Shown piece by piece: positions 12,301 to 24,894 of a DNA stretch of 64,000 nucleotides; the first letter of the stretch is position 1, and every line of letters starts with the position of its first letter. Below the pieces are notes generated by a model, which was not told the origin of the DNA, ran no database searches, and saw only the letters and a list, made by a program, of their open reading frames with translations. The DNA lies in contig OX388307.1 in the NCBI GenBank assembly GCA_947579605.1, forward strand, positions 19,941,237 to 20,005,236, written 5' to 3'. The stretch comes from Athripsodes cinereus (lineage: Eukaryota; Arthropoda; Insecta; Trichoptera; Leptoceridae). A program made the position numbers and the translations under genes.

Positions 12301-13759
12301 AGTGTTTATGTATAAATATCTATATTTAGACTCATGAATGCTCTCACTATATGAATTTTCACTTCATTTCGTAAAAGTGTCAACAATATTGCGTTGATAA
12401 TTAAATTATACGTCTTTGCAAAAAAATTCAAAAGTATAGAAGAATTTACTTGTTTTTCTTTGCACATCTTTATCACTACTTTTTGTGCATACATTTTTAA
12501 ACGTAGTTTTTGTATTTTACTGTATGTTTCACACCTGCTTGAGTGAAGATCTTAAGAATATTACTCAACAGACATCTCATGTGCGTAACCAACACATTGT
12601 GCAAATTCCCTTTAGTAGGTACATACTTCCCGAGATTGCTTGAAAAAAGAAAATTGCATTGTATGTAATTACACCTATTATCAATAAGTAATCGCATGGC
12701 AATGAATACTCTATATTATTATTCCTACATAGGTACCAATAGAAATGCTTTGAATATTATACCTACTCGTGCCCACCTATTGTCAATATAATGCGTGGTC
12801 ACATTGCAGCCATCATAACATATCTAATTGAATTTCATTTCAACAATACTAATATAATTTGATGAATGCATGTGACAAAACCACACGTATCTCATCTACT
12901 TACACAATGCACACTTGTATAATAAATATGATATTACGATTCAATGTACAAATACTTTTACATACGTACATAACATTGACAGATTATGGTTATTACTTGT
13001 GAGATTTATCTACCTATCAATAAAGGGTCAATAACTCTCCTACCACCTACTTACTCATACAAAAGGGACTATTGTGGTATTATTATTATCATTAGTATAT
13101 AGTACAATGGACACATATTATTATAGAAGGTGTCCATAATGCTATATGTCTACAGGGTCTTGTGTTAGTGATTTTAGTAATATGTTTATAGATGATGGTA
13201 TATGTTATGGATAACTTATACTAGCCTCCTCGTGGATCATTGCTTTTCTACTATTCTTTTTACACATAGGTAGTTGTAAAATGATTCATGATGCGCAGCA
13301 AAAGTTGATCTTTGTCAATGTTTTCTTCCAAAGCTCTCTCCATCCTATCTATACATCCTACCTATATCACAACATCTCCCACAAGTAAAGTCAAGTTAGG
13401 GAACTTGGTATCTACTAACAAATTTTCATGTTAAGTTCTACAATTATTGTGTTTTATATTTATAACTATAACGATGGGTATTTGAATCTACACGTATACA
13501 TTTTATTTAGCTACGTAATGAAGAACCAGCGTGATACAAATTTGCTCTCGCGTGCTTTGTTCATTCCTACTGTATTATTTCGTCAGCTACCTAGTTAGGT
13601 TCTATAGGTATCTACATAAGTATAATGATATCTTATTAGGATGTAAGTATGTAGATGATTCAAGTACAGTAGCTACAGGTTAGCATAATATATCCTACTG
13701 CAAGCAGTAAGCAAGTAGTTATTATAAGAAATGCCATAATTTATGTAAAGTATATAGAA
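9363..13759. other. Gene-free AT-rich stretch
   Basis: Apart from the SINE fragment at 10262-10385 and a short (TTG)n tract near 12190-12205, I found nothing supportable. Minus-strand frames at 9738, 12306 and 12497 are AT-rich with no domain signature. Confidence 0.5.
10262..10385 (+). repeat. SINE body fragment
   Basis: It shares CCCCTTTCACGACAC.AGCTTT, TAGCTTACTGTGAAAGGT and GTTGTATTTAGGTTTATA with the more complete copy at 14155-14340. The tRNA-like head is missing here apart from GGTACCGGCA, so the copy is 5'-truncated. Confidence 0.65.
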
Positions 13760-14143
13760 CAGTGGTTCTTAACCTTTTTGGGGGTACCGAACCTCACCAG
13801 TTACATATTATGCATTCACCGAACCCCTCCTAATTTGAAAAATAAAATTAGATTTTACAAATTCAAAACATGGTATATATTTATATATAGGTGTACAAAA
13901 TGAAAAAAAAATATAAAACAAAAATCAAAACATTAAATTTTAATGGTTAAATCAAAAAATGAAACATATTAATTAATATTTACTTGAAATCAGTGTGACA
14001 TCTGCTGTTGCCTTTAAAATGATTTTACCTTTAAAATAATTTTCACCGAAAACTATCTTGCCTTTAAAATGATTTTCACCGAACCTCCAAGACTGACTCA
14101 CCGAACCCCTGGGGTTCGATCGAACCCAGGTTAAGAACCACTG
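13760..14143. mobile_element. hAT MITE with perfect 8-bp target duplication
   Basis: TIRs CAGTGGTTCTTAACC and, reverse-complemented from the right end, CAGTGGTTCTTAACC are flanked by identical octamers ATATAGAA (13752-13759 and 14144-14151). The interior has repeated CACCGAACC motifs near both ends. At 384 bp it has no transposase frame. The perfect duplication makes the boundaries certain and suggests a fairly recent insertion. Confidence 0.93.
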
Positions 14144-14154
14144 ATATAGAATGA

Positions 14155-14340
14155 TTATGAGTTCGTCGGTAGCCTGGAGGTAGAGTCTCGGCCTTATGAA
14201 CATGAGGTCCGGGGTTCGATCCCAGGTGCCGGCAAACTCCCCTTTCACGACACAAGCTTTTAGCTTACTGTGAAAGGTGTATAAGGTTGTATTTGGGTTT
14301 ATAACAAAACCCAGATATATCTTTTTTTTTTAAAAAAAAA
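14155..14340 (+). repeat. tRNA-derived SINE
   Basis: The head contains an A-box-like TAGCCTGGAGG and a B box GGTTCGATCCC, about 50 bases apart, as in a tRNA promoter. The body (TTTCACGACACAAGCTTTTA, GTGAAAGGTGTATAAGGTTG) recurs at 10262, and an AT-only tail follows. The arms do not fold into a proper tRNA, so this is a SINE, not a tRNA gene. Confidence 0.8.
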
Positions 14341-17268
14341 AAAAGAATAACTAAATTTATTACGGAGTAGTGAGTACCTTTAGTTGGTATACAATCAGAC
14401 AGTGCTGATATACCTACTCGTACACATTCTTACATGATGCGTTCTTGTATTATGATTATTATAAAACATTCTCATTCTTACAATCCTTACAAAGATTTGC
14501 GACAGTTGACGGTATTTAAAATGTTTATTTAAGGAATCACTACTCAATATAATGTTGTTTAGAGAAATGGAAAAGATGTTATCGTTTATAGTCTAAAATT
14601 ACTTTTATCATATCTTGGAATTCATACATCTCTTGTGACAGAATGGAAATATAAAAAAGCTTACTTTATAGTTCGTATGAAAAGTTGAGTTGAATCTAAA
14701 CGCCACTTACTTCCTCTGTATTATTAAATTTTCCAAACACAGATGATTCTTGTATTGTTTATGACATAATTTTGTTTATCCACGTAGTGCAAAAGTAAAA
14801 TAGAGTGAGTGAACGATGATTGAGGTATCTTGTGCCCATTGAGTACAATCAGCGCCCTACCTAACAAGATAATCATTATATTTTCCTTTATAATCTGTTG
14901 TGGGAACTGTATGTATCACGTCTAGTGGCTCACTGGAATTAAACTTCAAAAAGTAAATTAATCGTAATGAGATTATTATGGATATGATAGGTTATATTAT
15001 AATAATATGTTTATCTGACGACTTCATCTGCATGCTTTTGAGTTACGACTATTTTTAAATTCTATTATTAGGTGTACAATGCTGGATAAATAATATTTAT
15101 CATATCACCATATTATTGCTTTCAATTTAATGTTGTATTTTGTGATTTAAAACGTTAACATATACCTACATAGTATGCAAGTACATTAAGATAGCGTAGG
15201 CACATTAAATAAGAAAAGTTTTTTTTTAATCCGTCTTAAATTTTCTCTCATATATCTCATACAAGTAAAGAGTAAAGGATGAGAAGGTCCTTTACCGTAC
15301 TTCTAGAATCCTCAAACGCAAGAATAACTAAACAATGTACGAATAAATAAATATACATTTGACTATATAAAATTCAGTTATTAAATTTAACTTAGTATGT
15401 TGCTATATAACTAGAGGAAGTCATATCTCTAGAAATGTAAAATACATAATACTTATACCTATGTGGGGCCCACTTTTAGTGTTGTTGAGCAACAAAGTAA
15501 ATACAATAAACATAAGCAGCTTTAGATTTTGCGCTTTACCTATATACAATTAATATAATTATTGATAAATATAATATATTTTACAATGGAATCATTTACT
15601 TGGAAGTTATAAGTTGCAACTTATTTTAATTACATATTTCACGTTTCTATGTAATTACTTATTATTACTTAAGGTACACACTTTTCAATTAAGTTCAATA
15701 TATCTTATGTAACTATTATATATAAAAAGTAGTAATTAGTGTAAAAGGGAATCGCTTATTAACGAGCGAAATGATTTGAAAAACATACAACAGCAAATTA
15801 AAACACATTATTTTTTTCTACTTCGATGGATAAAAAGATACAAGAAAATATGAACTTCTTTTGTTAGCGGCGTATTATTTTGTTTAAATAGAAAAGAAAT
15901 TGTATTGTGCAAAACATTGTTGTGACATTATATCTTTATAAGGTAGTCAAGTACAAAATACCCATATTGTGGGCTTGTAAATGACGCTTTGTAGTAACTT
16001 AATATAAATATTTTCTCTTATAGCTCATAGTTTTATTTCTTCGATATTCTAGAAAGAATGAATTATTGAAAAACAAACAAGTTTTTAAATTTAGTAGACA
16101 CGTTTCGCTGTTATTCTCTCCATTGATAAGTTAAATAATTAAAAATATAAAATAAAATGCTGATATATCCCAAATATTAGTCAGTAAATAAAATTGTGTA
16201 GATGGTGACTTTCAGTTATGATATATTCAACTTTCATAAAAAAATGATAGTCGTGAATTACTACCTAATTCTTTCATTAATAATTATAAAAATAATAACT
16301 AAATATCGTAAAAATATATTAATCTGAACCAAATTCATGAGCAATGTGTGTCAAAGTATAAATGTTATGGTAATCATACGTGTCCACAACGTTGCATGGT
16401 AAATCAATTGCACCAAATCATAGGGTCGTAGTAATATGAAGACACGTAATTTGTACTTATTACAGACACCGTAATAGTCGCTAATATACCAAATAGTGCT
16501 CTAATATCACGGTAAATGTAGCCCTATTCGTGTACTTAATTGAAACATTCTGTGTGTGACCCAAACAAAACCCGTAATAAATTATTTATGAACACATTAT
16601 TGTATGAAAATCAACAATTTATTAATGTTAATAATCATAATTTCCGCCTATGAAACACCTCGCGTACACGTGTAGGTACATCTCGTATAATACTTCCAAC
16701 ACTAAAGCTAATGTCATATTATTATTGGCTATGACTTTATTTTACATATAGATACCTATACCTACTTAAATAATTGCTGTACCTACTTTACTTTCAACGT
16801 TTCATTTTAACCTGCATTATAATATGCCAACAAATTTTTAGAAAAATATTTCATTTCACTTATTACCATACATAAACGTAGGTAATTTCAAATAATGTTT
16901 ATTGATTATGCGTTACCTTCATAAATTATTTATATTTTGGAAATGAAAAAAAAAAACACTTTTTAGAATTTCTACACGCGGTAAATTTTCTAGCTATCCC
17001 ATGTGGGAGAAGCTGGGATTAGCTGAAGATAAGTAGTATTTGTATCAGTTGAAAGTATAATGTCCTGCCTTTTCTTCCGATGAAGAAGAAGAAAATATGT
17101 AGCAAGGAAAACTTTGTTTAAAAAATTTACACGTTTGCGTATTTTTAACTTTACCCCTATTTATTGATATGAATAATATTGAATTGTAGACTCATATGAT
17201 AAGAATAATATTGAATAATTAACCTATGAATAATAGAATAATATTAATCGATATAATATTAATTAGTA
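14341..17268. other. Gene-free AT-rich stretch
   Basis: No coding or RNA feature could be supported. At 17160-17268 AATAATATTGAAT/ATATTAATCGATAT motifs recur; the same motifs continue right of the LINE at 18313-18355, so the LINE landed in this simple-repeat tract. Confidence 0.5.
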
Positions 17269-18312
17269 GAATGGGAACAACTTTTTAACACCCTCAACCA
17301 GATAGGAATGAGTTATAAAGACAGAAGAGCAATCTGGAGCTTATACAAGAACGAAATGGCTGTGATTAAAAGCGGAGAGAGCTGCGCAGAAGCAAGGGTC
17401 GAACAAGGCGTAAGACAAGGATGCTCAATGTCGCCAGCTCTCTTTAACTGCTATATACAGCGAGCCATTGATGAACTGAGAGAAGAAATGAAGAACTGGA
17501 CAGGAGTAAAAATAAATGGGAAAAAGGTCGACATGATAAGATATGCTGACGACATAGCACTGCTCGCAGACTCCGAGATGGAGCTGAACGAAGCCTTAGG
17601 AAAAATGGAAAGTATTCTGTTGTCAAAGTACAACATGAAAATAAATAAAGAAAAAACAAAATGTATGGTCGTTGGAAAAGAGGAAGCGACTGCGAACATT
17701 GCCTTAAATGGAGTAAGCATCAAACAAGTAAGTGAATTCGTGTACCTGGGCAGCAGAATAAACCAGGATGGACGCTCCAAAGCAGAAATTGTAAGCAGAA
17801 TAAACCAGGCAAGGATTGCCTTCAACAAAAAGATATTGGAATCCCCAAATATCGACTTAAGCGTAAGGAAGAACCTTACTAAAGCCTTTGTATGGAGCAT
17901 TCTGCTTTATGGTTGTGAGACATGGACAATCAGCAAGAGTGAAAGCGGACGGTTGGCGGCCTTTGAAATGTGGTGCTACAGACGCATGCTTAAGATCCAT
18001 TGGTCGGAGCACGTCGAAAACGAAGAAGTATTAACCAGGGTAGGCGAAAAAAGGCAACTCCTTAAGATAATCAGCCAACAACGAGCTAACTGGATTGGCC
18101 ACAACATCAGGCACCCAGGACTACTCATCGCCATCGCAGAGGGTAAGACCGAGGGAACAAATGGCTGAGGCCGACCAAGAGACGCATATATGGACCAACT
18201 GAAGAGGGATTTGAACTGTGGCTCATACGTAGAGCTGAAAAGACTGGCTGAGAATAGAGACGAATGGAGAAGAAAAACCAAACTCGTTGCAGACCAATCC
18301 AATGGATTGTAA
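17269..18312 (+). pseudogene. RTE-clade LINE, C-terminal reverse transcriptase (family E, copy 1)
   Basis: This 5'-truncated non-LTR copy keeps much of the RT and the whole C-terminal region. From about 17269 the frame gives FNTLNQIGMSYKDRRAIW, then GVRQGCSMSPALFN, the catalytic box YADDIALLAD at about 17540, YLGSRINQDG, LYGCETWTISKSE and RANWIGHNIRH. A TGA at 18166-18168 interrupts it; the same frame continues GRPRDAYMDQLKRD to a final TAA at 18310-18312. Sister copies read CGA (Arg) at the TGA site, so one C-to-T change explains the stop. The endonuclease is absent. ATATTAATCGATAT lies on both sides and may be part of a target duplication. Confidence 0.9.
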
Positions 18313-18483
18313 CTCATTATATATATTAATCGATATGAATAATATTCATTAGACAATTGGATTTATATGATTTAAATTAATTATTCAAGAGTTATTGTGT
18401 TTACACTGTGGAAATCCATTTTTAATTTTATGAAATAAAATATAAGATATATATTATTGAGCACTGTTTAATCTCCATTTTGT

Positions 18484-18585
18484 TAGGTTGGATACCGAAC
18501 GATTTCGCCTATACTTGTAGGGAAAGGGAAACTGATGTTTCCCTGAAGATGCCTACAAGTATAGGCGAAAACTTTCGGTAACCTA
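18484..18585. repeat. 102-bp hairpin
   Basis: TTTCGCCTATACTTGTAGG and CCTACAAGTATAGGCGAAA pair, extended outward by TAGGTT..TACCGAA against TTCGGTAACCTA and inward by GGGAAAC against GTTTCCC around a TGAT loop. It starts 172 bp after the LINE stop codon. It is probably a foldback MITE; no target duplication is clear. Confidence 0.75.
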
Positions 18586-21126
18586 GTGCTTAATAATATA
18601 TATTTTTATAAATATTCTATATTCTCAAATGTAGCTTTGTGGAAATGCATTATAAAAGATAATATTTGAATTGTAGTTTGTATGACAGTAATAATTGTAT
18701 GACTACATTGTAATTGAAAACGTTATAATAATTAAAATAATCTCATAGTGGAATGAAACAGTGTTTGATTTAATTTAAATATTATCTTTTATAATTGATT
18801 TAAATTAATTTACCAAATTGATGGAAACAAGTGTAATATTAAATAATGAAAATGATGTTTGCCTATCAACACTATTAGGGTTTCTTTTATAAATGAGGTA
18901 ACCGGTGGACAAAATTACAAATGATATGCATTCTTATTCACTTAGTGATAGTGCATTTTATTTCCTCCCATTTCTTAATGTAATGTAAGGTTCAGTTAAT
19001 GTAATGTAATGATACCATCCAGTATTCACATAGTACCACGTTACGTATAGACAGATATTGTGCAGTTATTGGCCGTGGGCAGCCTTACATAGAAATTAGT
19101 TGCATATTATGTACCTATATATGTAGAAGATGATATATCACATAGAGTGAATGTCTTGAAACAATCGTTGTTTTATTTTTATAAATTCATAATTCAGAGA
19201 ACTCAAGTACAATTCACATGAAAATCGTTCAATAATACCTACCTAATATTGTTGTTATTGTATGATGATGGTTTAATAATATAATTGGTTAGTACATTTA
19301 TTATTTAGGTGCTTGTCTAATATTATCAATCTATTCTCTCAATCATTTTCAGTTATCAACTGAACATAATCGTATAAACTGTAGGTACAGAAAACATGTA
19401 TTATTCATGAGATAGGTAATTCGGTATGTGTGATGTATGTTTTTTTAGAGATCTAAGATTTACAAATATTTCATAGAGTCAAAACACAAACATAGATTGT
19501 CAGAATTACTCTGCAAAATTAAAACCACAGTGTACATATTATTTTCATTGTATGGTGAATAAGAGAAATACATACATTTCCAATACAATTATTGTTGTTC
19601 GTACATTTCCAGTTACAATTCTGACATGTGAAAGATTATCATATTATTATTATTATTATAACAGATGGTTGTTGTACGAAAAAACAAAGATTCGTAAAGT
19701 GTTATGTTTCTGACAGATTGGTGTCAGTAAGTTTTGTAATGCGAGACAAATAATCATCACATTGCTGACTGGTTGGCTGAAATTGGTTAATATATAATAT
19801 AATATGATCTGAAAGTGTAAAAAAAGTCTATTAATAATAATAATAATAGGAAACGTAACACGGAATCTGCAAGTAATTAAATTATAATAATAAGGTATTG
19901 TGATCTATAGAGTCACGGCAAGTCTCTGTGATGATCTGATGGATGTGTTAACTAGCTATAATATCTAGAACACCATACCTATTATTAGGCACATGGTACA
20001 GACGTATATACCTACCTTCCTATAAGGCAAAGCAGTCAGCACACCATACGCTAATTTTTAAGGTGTTGACGGATCTTATCAAATTACTATAATAAAATGT
20101 ATGCTATTATTGTTTTTATTCCTAAGGCTATTCACTCTACTTTTATTATTACTTTTAGATAAGTATAATTCCACATTATATCTGAAAGTTGACATGCTTA
20201 TATATTGTTGTGAATAATATACATAACGCCTACATAAGACTAGGACAAATGTTATTAATTTATTATAACTGTGACCTGAAATAATATATTTCTTAATCGT
20301 GTTATCAATTGAATTCAATACGTATATTCTTTTTTGGAAACAACACATCAATATTTTCACAACAAATATTATTTTTATCTCAGTTTCTCAAGAGTTATAA
20401 TTTAAAGATAAGTTAATTTACATTACCCGTCTTTTACTGTCAAGTCACATCGAGTGAAACAATGTGGAATGACTTTGTAAGGACATTTTTAGTTTCAATA
20501 AATCGATAGAAACTTACTGTAAAAATATTTAATTTAGTTAAACACCATTTATGATAATAAAATACTATAAATGGACGATTATTCATTGCACGCTTACAGT
20601 GGACATCAATATTAATAGAACATAAAGCCATATTTAGTGCTTCGAGATGTTATCGACATTTTTTTATTATAACTTTTCCGGGATAGCTTCACACATTAGA
20701 GCTCAGTATCTTGAAAGAATTACTTTATGTTTTTCAAGACATACATAATATTATATTCGTAACGTTACAAGGAATTATAATCAGGCAATATGTGAAGTCA
20801 CGTGGTTCTCCTTGTTTTTTGTTGTTGTTCACAAGTTCTTCGTATGCAGCATTACAATTGTAAGAAAAATCAATTCCTTCACGTGCATTGACAGTGTGTT
20901 ACTGAATTCCATTGTATAACACCCGACAGGACAATTAAATTATTTGTACAGCACTCATATGATATAATAAAAGATGGTATAACTTTATCTTATAGATTAA
21001 ATAAATTCCAAATTAAATTTAAATTAAATATACCTACTTACAAAAAATATTATTAAGTACATCGCCATCTTCGCTAGTAGATAAAGATTTAAGACATTAT
21101 TTGTTTTGATGAAAGATTTGTTTGTA
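18586..21126. other. Gene-free AT-rich stretch
   Basis: No exon or bounded repeat could be supported. Minus-strand frames at 20079, 20440 and 21024 are AT-rich and lack domain signatures or convincing splice contexts. Confidence 0.5.
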
Positions 21127-21290
21127 TGTTGTCTGGTTATTAGGATCTCCGTGTAGTTGTTGCTATTATGTGAGTGTCCTGTCGCCATCTTCAGGAGTTT
21201 GAAGTGAATCCTGAAAATGGCGAAAACACGCATGCCGAAACCTCATGGTAATAGCAACAACTAAACGGAGATTCTGACAACCAGAGAACA
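21127..21290. repeat. Inverted-repeat element, 164 bp
   Basis: TCTCCGTGTAGTTGTTGCTA and TAGCAACAACTAAACGGAGA pair as part of roughly 45-nt arms. The loop contains a second stem, CGCCATCTTCAGGA against TCCTGAAAATGGCG. It is a transposon-derived foldback of unknown family. Confidence 0.6.
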
Positions 21291-21484
21291 TGATAACGAC
21301 CGTGAAAACCTGAAGAACTATTAATATTATTTATAAATGTTTATATTGTTGCATATATTTTTTTATAATTATTATTATGTGTATTCATTATTTACCTTTA
21401 CTTTGTTACTAATATCGTCGATAATTTGAATTTTGTAGATTTAATTAAAATATTATGTGTTCGTAAAACCTCACGTATGAGACA

Positions 21485-21568
21485 GTTTATAGTTTATACC
21501 TATAGTTAGGCGATGAGGCTTGCCATCCATCCTAATTATTTTTTCGCTCGGAGAGGACAATCTGCATG
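21485..21568 (+). repeat. R1 repeat copy, left part (split by insertions)
   Basis: GCGATGAGGCTTGCCATCC, then CGGAGAGGACAATCTGCATG, stops at a TTAA (21569-21572). The continuation of the R1 consensus, TAATTACATG then AGTTAGTCTGCTGGC, resumes at 23183 after two inserted elements. Confidence 0.7.
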
Positions 21569-21572
21569 TTAA

Positions 21573-22266
21573 AGCCCCCCTTTAGCAAAAACGATTAAAC
21601 ATTCAATTTTCAACAAGTTTGGTACACAAACTCTCAAAACTTGTTGACCCTACGAACATTTTGATTTGATAAAATATGAAAACAAAATATTAATTACCAA
21701 TATCAAACTTTAACTTTAAAAAAAGCTTGATTTTAGCTTCATAGTATTCGTTTATAAAAAAGCATTTTTCTAAAAATCGAATTCGGAGGTGTGTTTGGAA
21801 CATAAATGCACGAGAATCATACAAATTTTCTTAATATTACGAATACTTAGATAGTTATTAATATTTTTTTTTGTTTTTTTTTTCATGGATATTGACCGAT
21901 TTAATTTTTTTTTTTTGATAAAATTTCTCATACCTATATTGGAACCAAATATCACCACATGAACTCGATTTTTTGTATACTTAAAAAAGTTTGCTAAAAT
22001 CTATAGTATTTATATGCTTGATATGATGAATAAAAAATATATTTATTTTACAAACAATTTGTATTTTGATATAACAAAGAGTACCTAAATATATCTCGCC
22101 AGTCTTCGATTTATTTATTTTTTAGTAAAAACTAATATTAGTAATAAATATTTGTTTTTTTATTTTATCAAATCAATATGTTCGCAAGGGTCAACAAGTT
22201 TTGGCAGTTTTTCTATCAAATTTGTTGAAAATTGAATATTTTACCGTTTTTTGCTAAACGGGGCTC
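21573..22266. mobile_element. TTAA-flanked element A with ~140-bp TIRs
   Basis: The left end AGCCCCCCTTTAGCAAAAAC and the reverse-complemented right end GAGCCCCGTTTAGCAAAAAA start inverted repeats of roughly 140 bp. Shared landmarks are ATTCAATTTTCAACAA, AACTTGTTGACCCT and TTGATTTGATAAAATA. TTAA lies immediately outside each end (21569-21572 and 22267-22270). A TTAA target is typical of piggyBac-type elements, but the terminal bases are not a clean piggyBac match. The interior is AT-rich without a transposase. Confidence 0.75.
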
Positions 22267-22270
22267 TTAA

Positions 22271-23177
22271 TGATAGAACGTCCAGCGTCCTGCTAGAAGG
22301 ACTACATGTCCTACCGGTAGGATGCAATGTCTTTGGTTATTGGAGGCTTTCTAAGCCTGCTAGCAGGATACAATAAAAGCAGATATATAGTACATCTCTT
22401 TTTTTTAATCATCTTTCTACAATCAGTTGATTCGAAATGGCTGCGAGTATAAGACGTGCTGTCCGCGTTCGCGCTAAAGCAACATATTTCGACGAACAAA
22501 ATGGCGGGAACGCGTGGAGTCGTACTGCCAGAAGTATGGAAATCTAGTACTGCCAGAAGGACAGCATCTAATGGGGTGTTCACATTTGGCGAATATCGCC
22601 AGGCGAAAAAACAAAATTCGCCGGACATCCATTGATCGTCACACCTGTTCACACAATCCACCAATATAGAAACGATCTGTCAGATGCGCTTTGATTTTGA
22701 CACTGTTTTCAAAATGGCGTCGAGATGGAGATCGCGAAGTGTTTATTTTTAGTGGAAAATGATATAGTAGAGGTTATAAGGCGCCTTTTAATTATGGAAA
22801 CAAACGCCACAAACCAACAACAAAGATAACAGCTGTCACGAAGCGGGAAACATTGTAAAATTTATAGGTTATAAAGTCTTTACCATAGATACGAACGCCG
22901 CGCACATCTGCGCATGCGCGAATCGTTCAATCGGCCGAAAAGTTGGAAGGTGGTTAACTCGAGACGATATCGTTTCTACTGGTTTTTTATCGTTTCAGAC
23001 TAGCTGTCATTTTGTTCACACGGTTCAAATGGCTGGCGATATTCGCCAAAGTGAGAACACCACATTTCACTCATGCAAATTGTTCAATAAAATTAGTACT
23101 GCTGGAAGGACGCTATCTCGTCGGAGTGTCCTGCCGGAAGGTCCTTCTGGAAGGACATGAGCTTGGACATTCTATCA
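22271..23177. mobile_element. TTAA-flanked element B, interrupted by element C
   Basis: The left end TGATAGAACGTCCAGCGTCC and the reverse-complemented right end TGATAGAATGTCCAAGCTCA are bounded by TTAA at 22267-22270 (shared with element A) and 23178-23181. GGAAGGAC/GTCCTTCC-type motifs repeat inward. Without the 493-bp element C the body is about 414 bp, so it is non-autonomous. Apparent frames across it are not genes. Confidence 0.75.
22572..23064 (+). mobile_element. MITE family C, copy 1 (nested in element B)
   Basis: The ends TGGGGTGTTCACATTTGGCG and, reverse-complemented, TGTGGTGTTCTCACTTTGGC both continue into GCGAATATCGCCAG. TAA precedes the left end; the right flank reads TTT, so a duplication is not preserved. 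A second copy in inverted orientation at 53901-54435 shares most of the interior, including ATGGCGTCGAGATGGAGATC and GGCGCCTTTTAATTA. A 3-bp TAA target would suit PIF/Harbinger. Confidence 0.85.
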
Positions 23178-23181
23178 TTAA

Positions 23182-23260
23182 GTAATTACATGTAGTTAGT
23201 CTGCTGGCTTCCACGTGTGGGATAATATGCCGTGATGGTATAGTATAGTACCTACATATG
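23182..23260 (+). repeat. R1 repeat copy, right part
   Basis: TAATTACATGTAGTTAGTCT, then GCTGGCTTCCACGTGTGGGA and GTGATGGTATAG complete the R1 copy that began at 21485. Confidence 0.7.
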
Positions 23261-24894
23261 TACATACATACATATTATTATGACCATGAGGAAAAAATAA
23301 TGAACATAGATTTTAAGACAGTAAAGGTAATAAAAATCGCATTATCAGAAGAGTTCAGCGGTTGACAGTTTTATTATTTAATAATTAGTTAATCGTAGGT
23401 AAATAATAATTTAAAATAGACATAAAGATAGTAATACACCTTAGACCTGTGGGTTGTTGAAAGATAACAGGGAACTAAAGCAGATGTAGTAGAGTTTATA
23501 TTAACGTATTATCTCATGAACTCTCGCTACAGAGGTCAGGTGTAATTGGCTAAACTATCAGACAGAGGCGGCTGGTGGGTTTAAGCTAGTGGGGGTGTGG
23601 TACAATAATTATAAAAAAAATACGTTCAAATTTAAACATCGATTTGCTTTCTTGAACTTCTGAATAAAGATGAATTCTATTGTTTAAAGAGTATAAGATT
23701 GGAATTAGATGAAAAAGGTATACTTATTGAATTTATAATAGGAGTGCGCCGCATCAATGCTTCTAAGGAAAAACCACCGCTGCTGCTGATGCTGAGATGT
23801 GTAAAGGTTGCTTTACATAGTGAATACGATTAAGATACAATCTGAAATATTTATAGGTGTCTAAATCAACATTGATCTTCGAAGATTATTTTTGAAGTCA
23901 AGTTTTTATAAAATGAAAATATAATTTACGTATTTTTTTCGTTACCCGCTTAATATTTTCAGTCACTGAGCCGTCCATTTTTTGCAGTTCGGTTATGAAT
24001 TTCTTTTTTTTTTTTTTTTTTTTTTTTTTTTATTTAATGAAAATAGTACATTGAATAATAAATATATACATCTTATGATAATGAGTCACGCCAAATCTAA
24101 AAGATTTGTCGGCTTATTATTTAAATTATATTATTATTATATTATATTTAAATTATATATAATTAAATTATAATTATAAATTAAAAAATTTAGTGACAAA
24201 TCTTGTCACTAAATTTTAGTCGCCAAGTTTTTATTGTTATTCAAACAGTATTAAAGTAAATTAATTTGGTTTTTCGGTTGCCTATTTAAATCATATTTTA
24301 TTATTTCACAAAAACAATTGGTAGGTACATACAAAACTTTTACACGAGAGTAGTAAGTTTAATTATATTTCAATTTGAAACTTGTGAAGTACATAGTCTG
24401 TTTATGTGTCTTACAAATATTTCCTACGTACCTACCTAATAACTAAGTACATGATTTTTACTTGTTGATCGTGATATTGTTTTAACATTTCATTAGCGGC
24501 CTTCGAATTCACAGTGTCTAGGGTCGGAAAACAAACAAAAATAATACCTAATTCTTCATGGCCTAAATCATATTCGGACCAAGACAATATAAAAATATTA
24601 TATAGATACCTGTCGAGTGATAATAGTTTCCAAATACTGCATATTGGAGATGTACCTACGCCTCATTGTTATGTTTATTTTCCATATTAGGTGTTTGTTG
24701 TTTTGTTCGATTTTCAATTAAATACCTAATGGACTTTCTCATTTAATGTCATTGCGCACGATGTTACGAATACATAAGTATTTGTAAAGTATCACCACAT
24801 TGTATAATTTTCGAATATTTTTTTTAAATGTATTGTATCCGTATTTTAATAAATATCTGAATAAAATGTAAAAATATGGTTTTAGGATATTTAA
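23261..24894. other. Gene-free stretch with low-complexity tracts
   Basis: It holds a run of 28 T at 24004-24031 and a perfect hairpin at 24186-24217 (AAATTTAGTGACAA against TTGTCACTAAATTT). A fragment at 23938-24000 (TATTTTCAGTC.CTGA, CGGTTATGAATTT) recurs at 34450-34512, so it is an interspersed repeat. No coding sequence could be supported. Confidence 0.55.

Noticed and set aside
14195..14230. tRNA gene on the plus strand
   Set aside because: A and B boxes are present but the acceptor and anticodon arms do not pair and the body recurs as a SINE.
17451..17900. 149-codon minus-strand frame
   Set aside because: It is the antisense shadow of the RTE copy at 17269-18312.
22311..22664. 117-codon minus-strand frame
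   Set aside because: It spans the boundary between two nested MITEs (elements B and C), so it is a transposon artefact.
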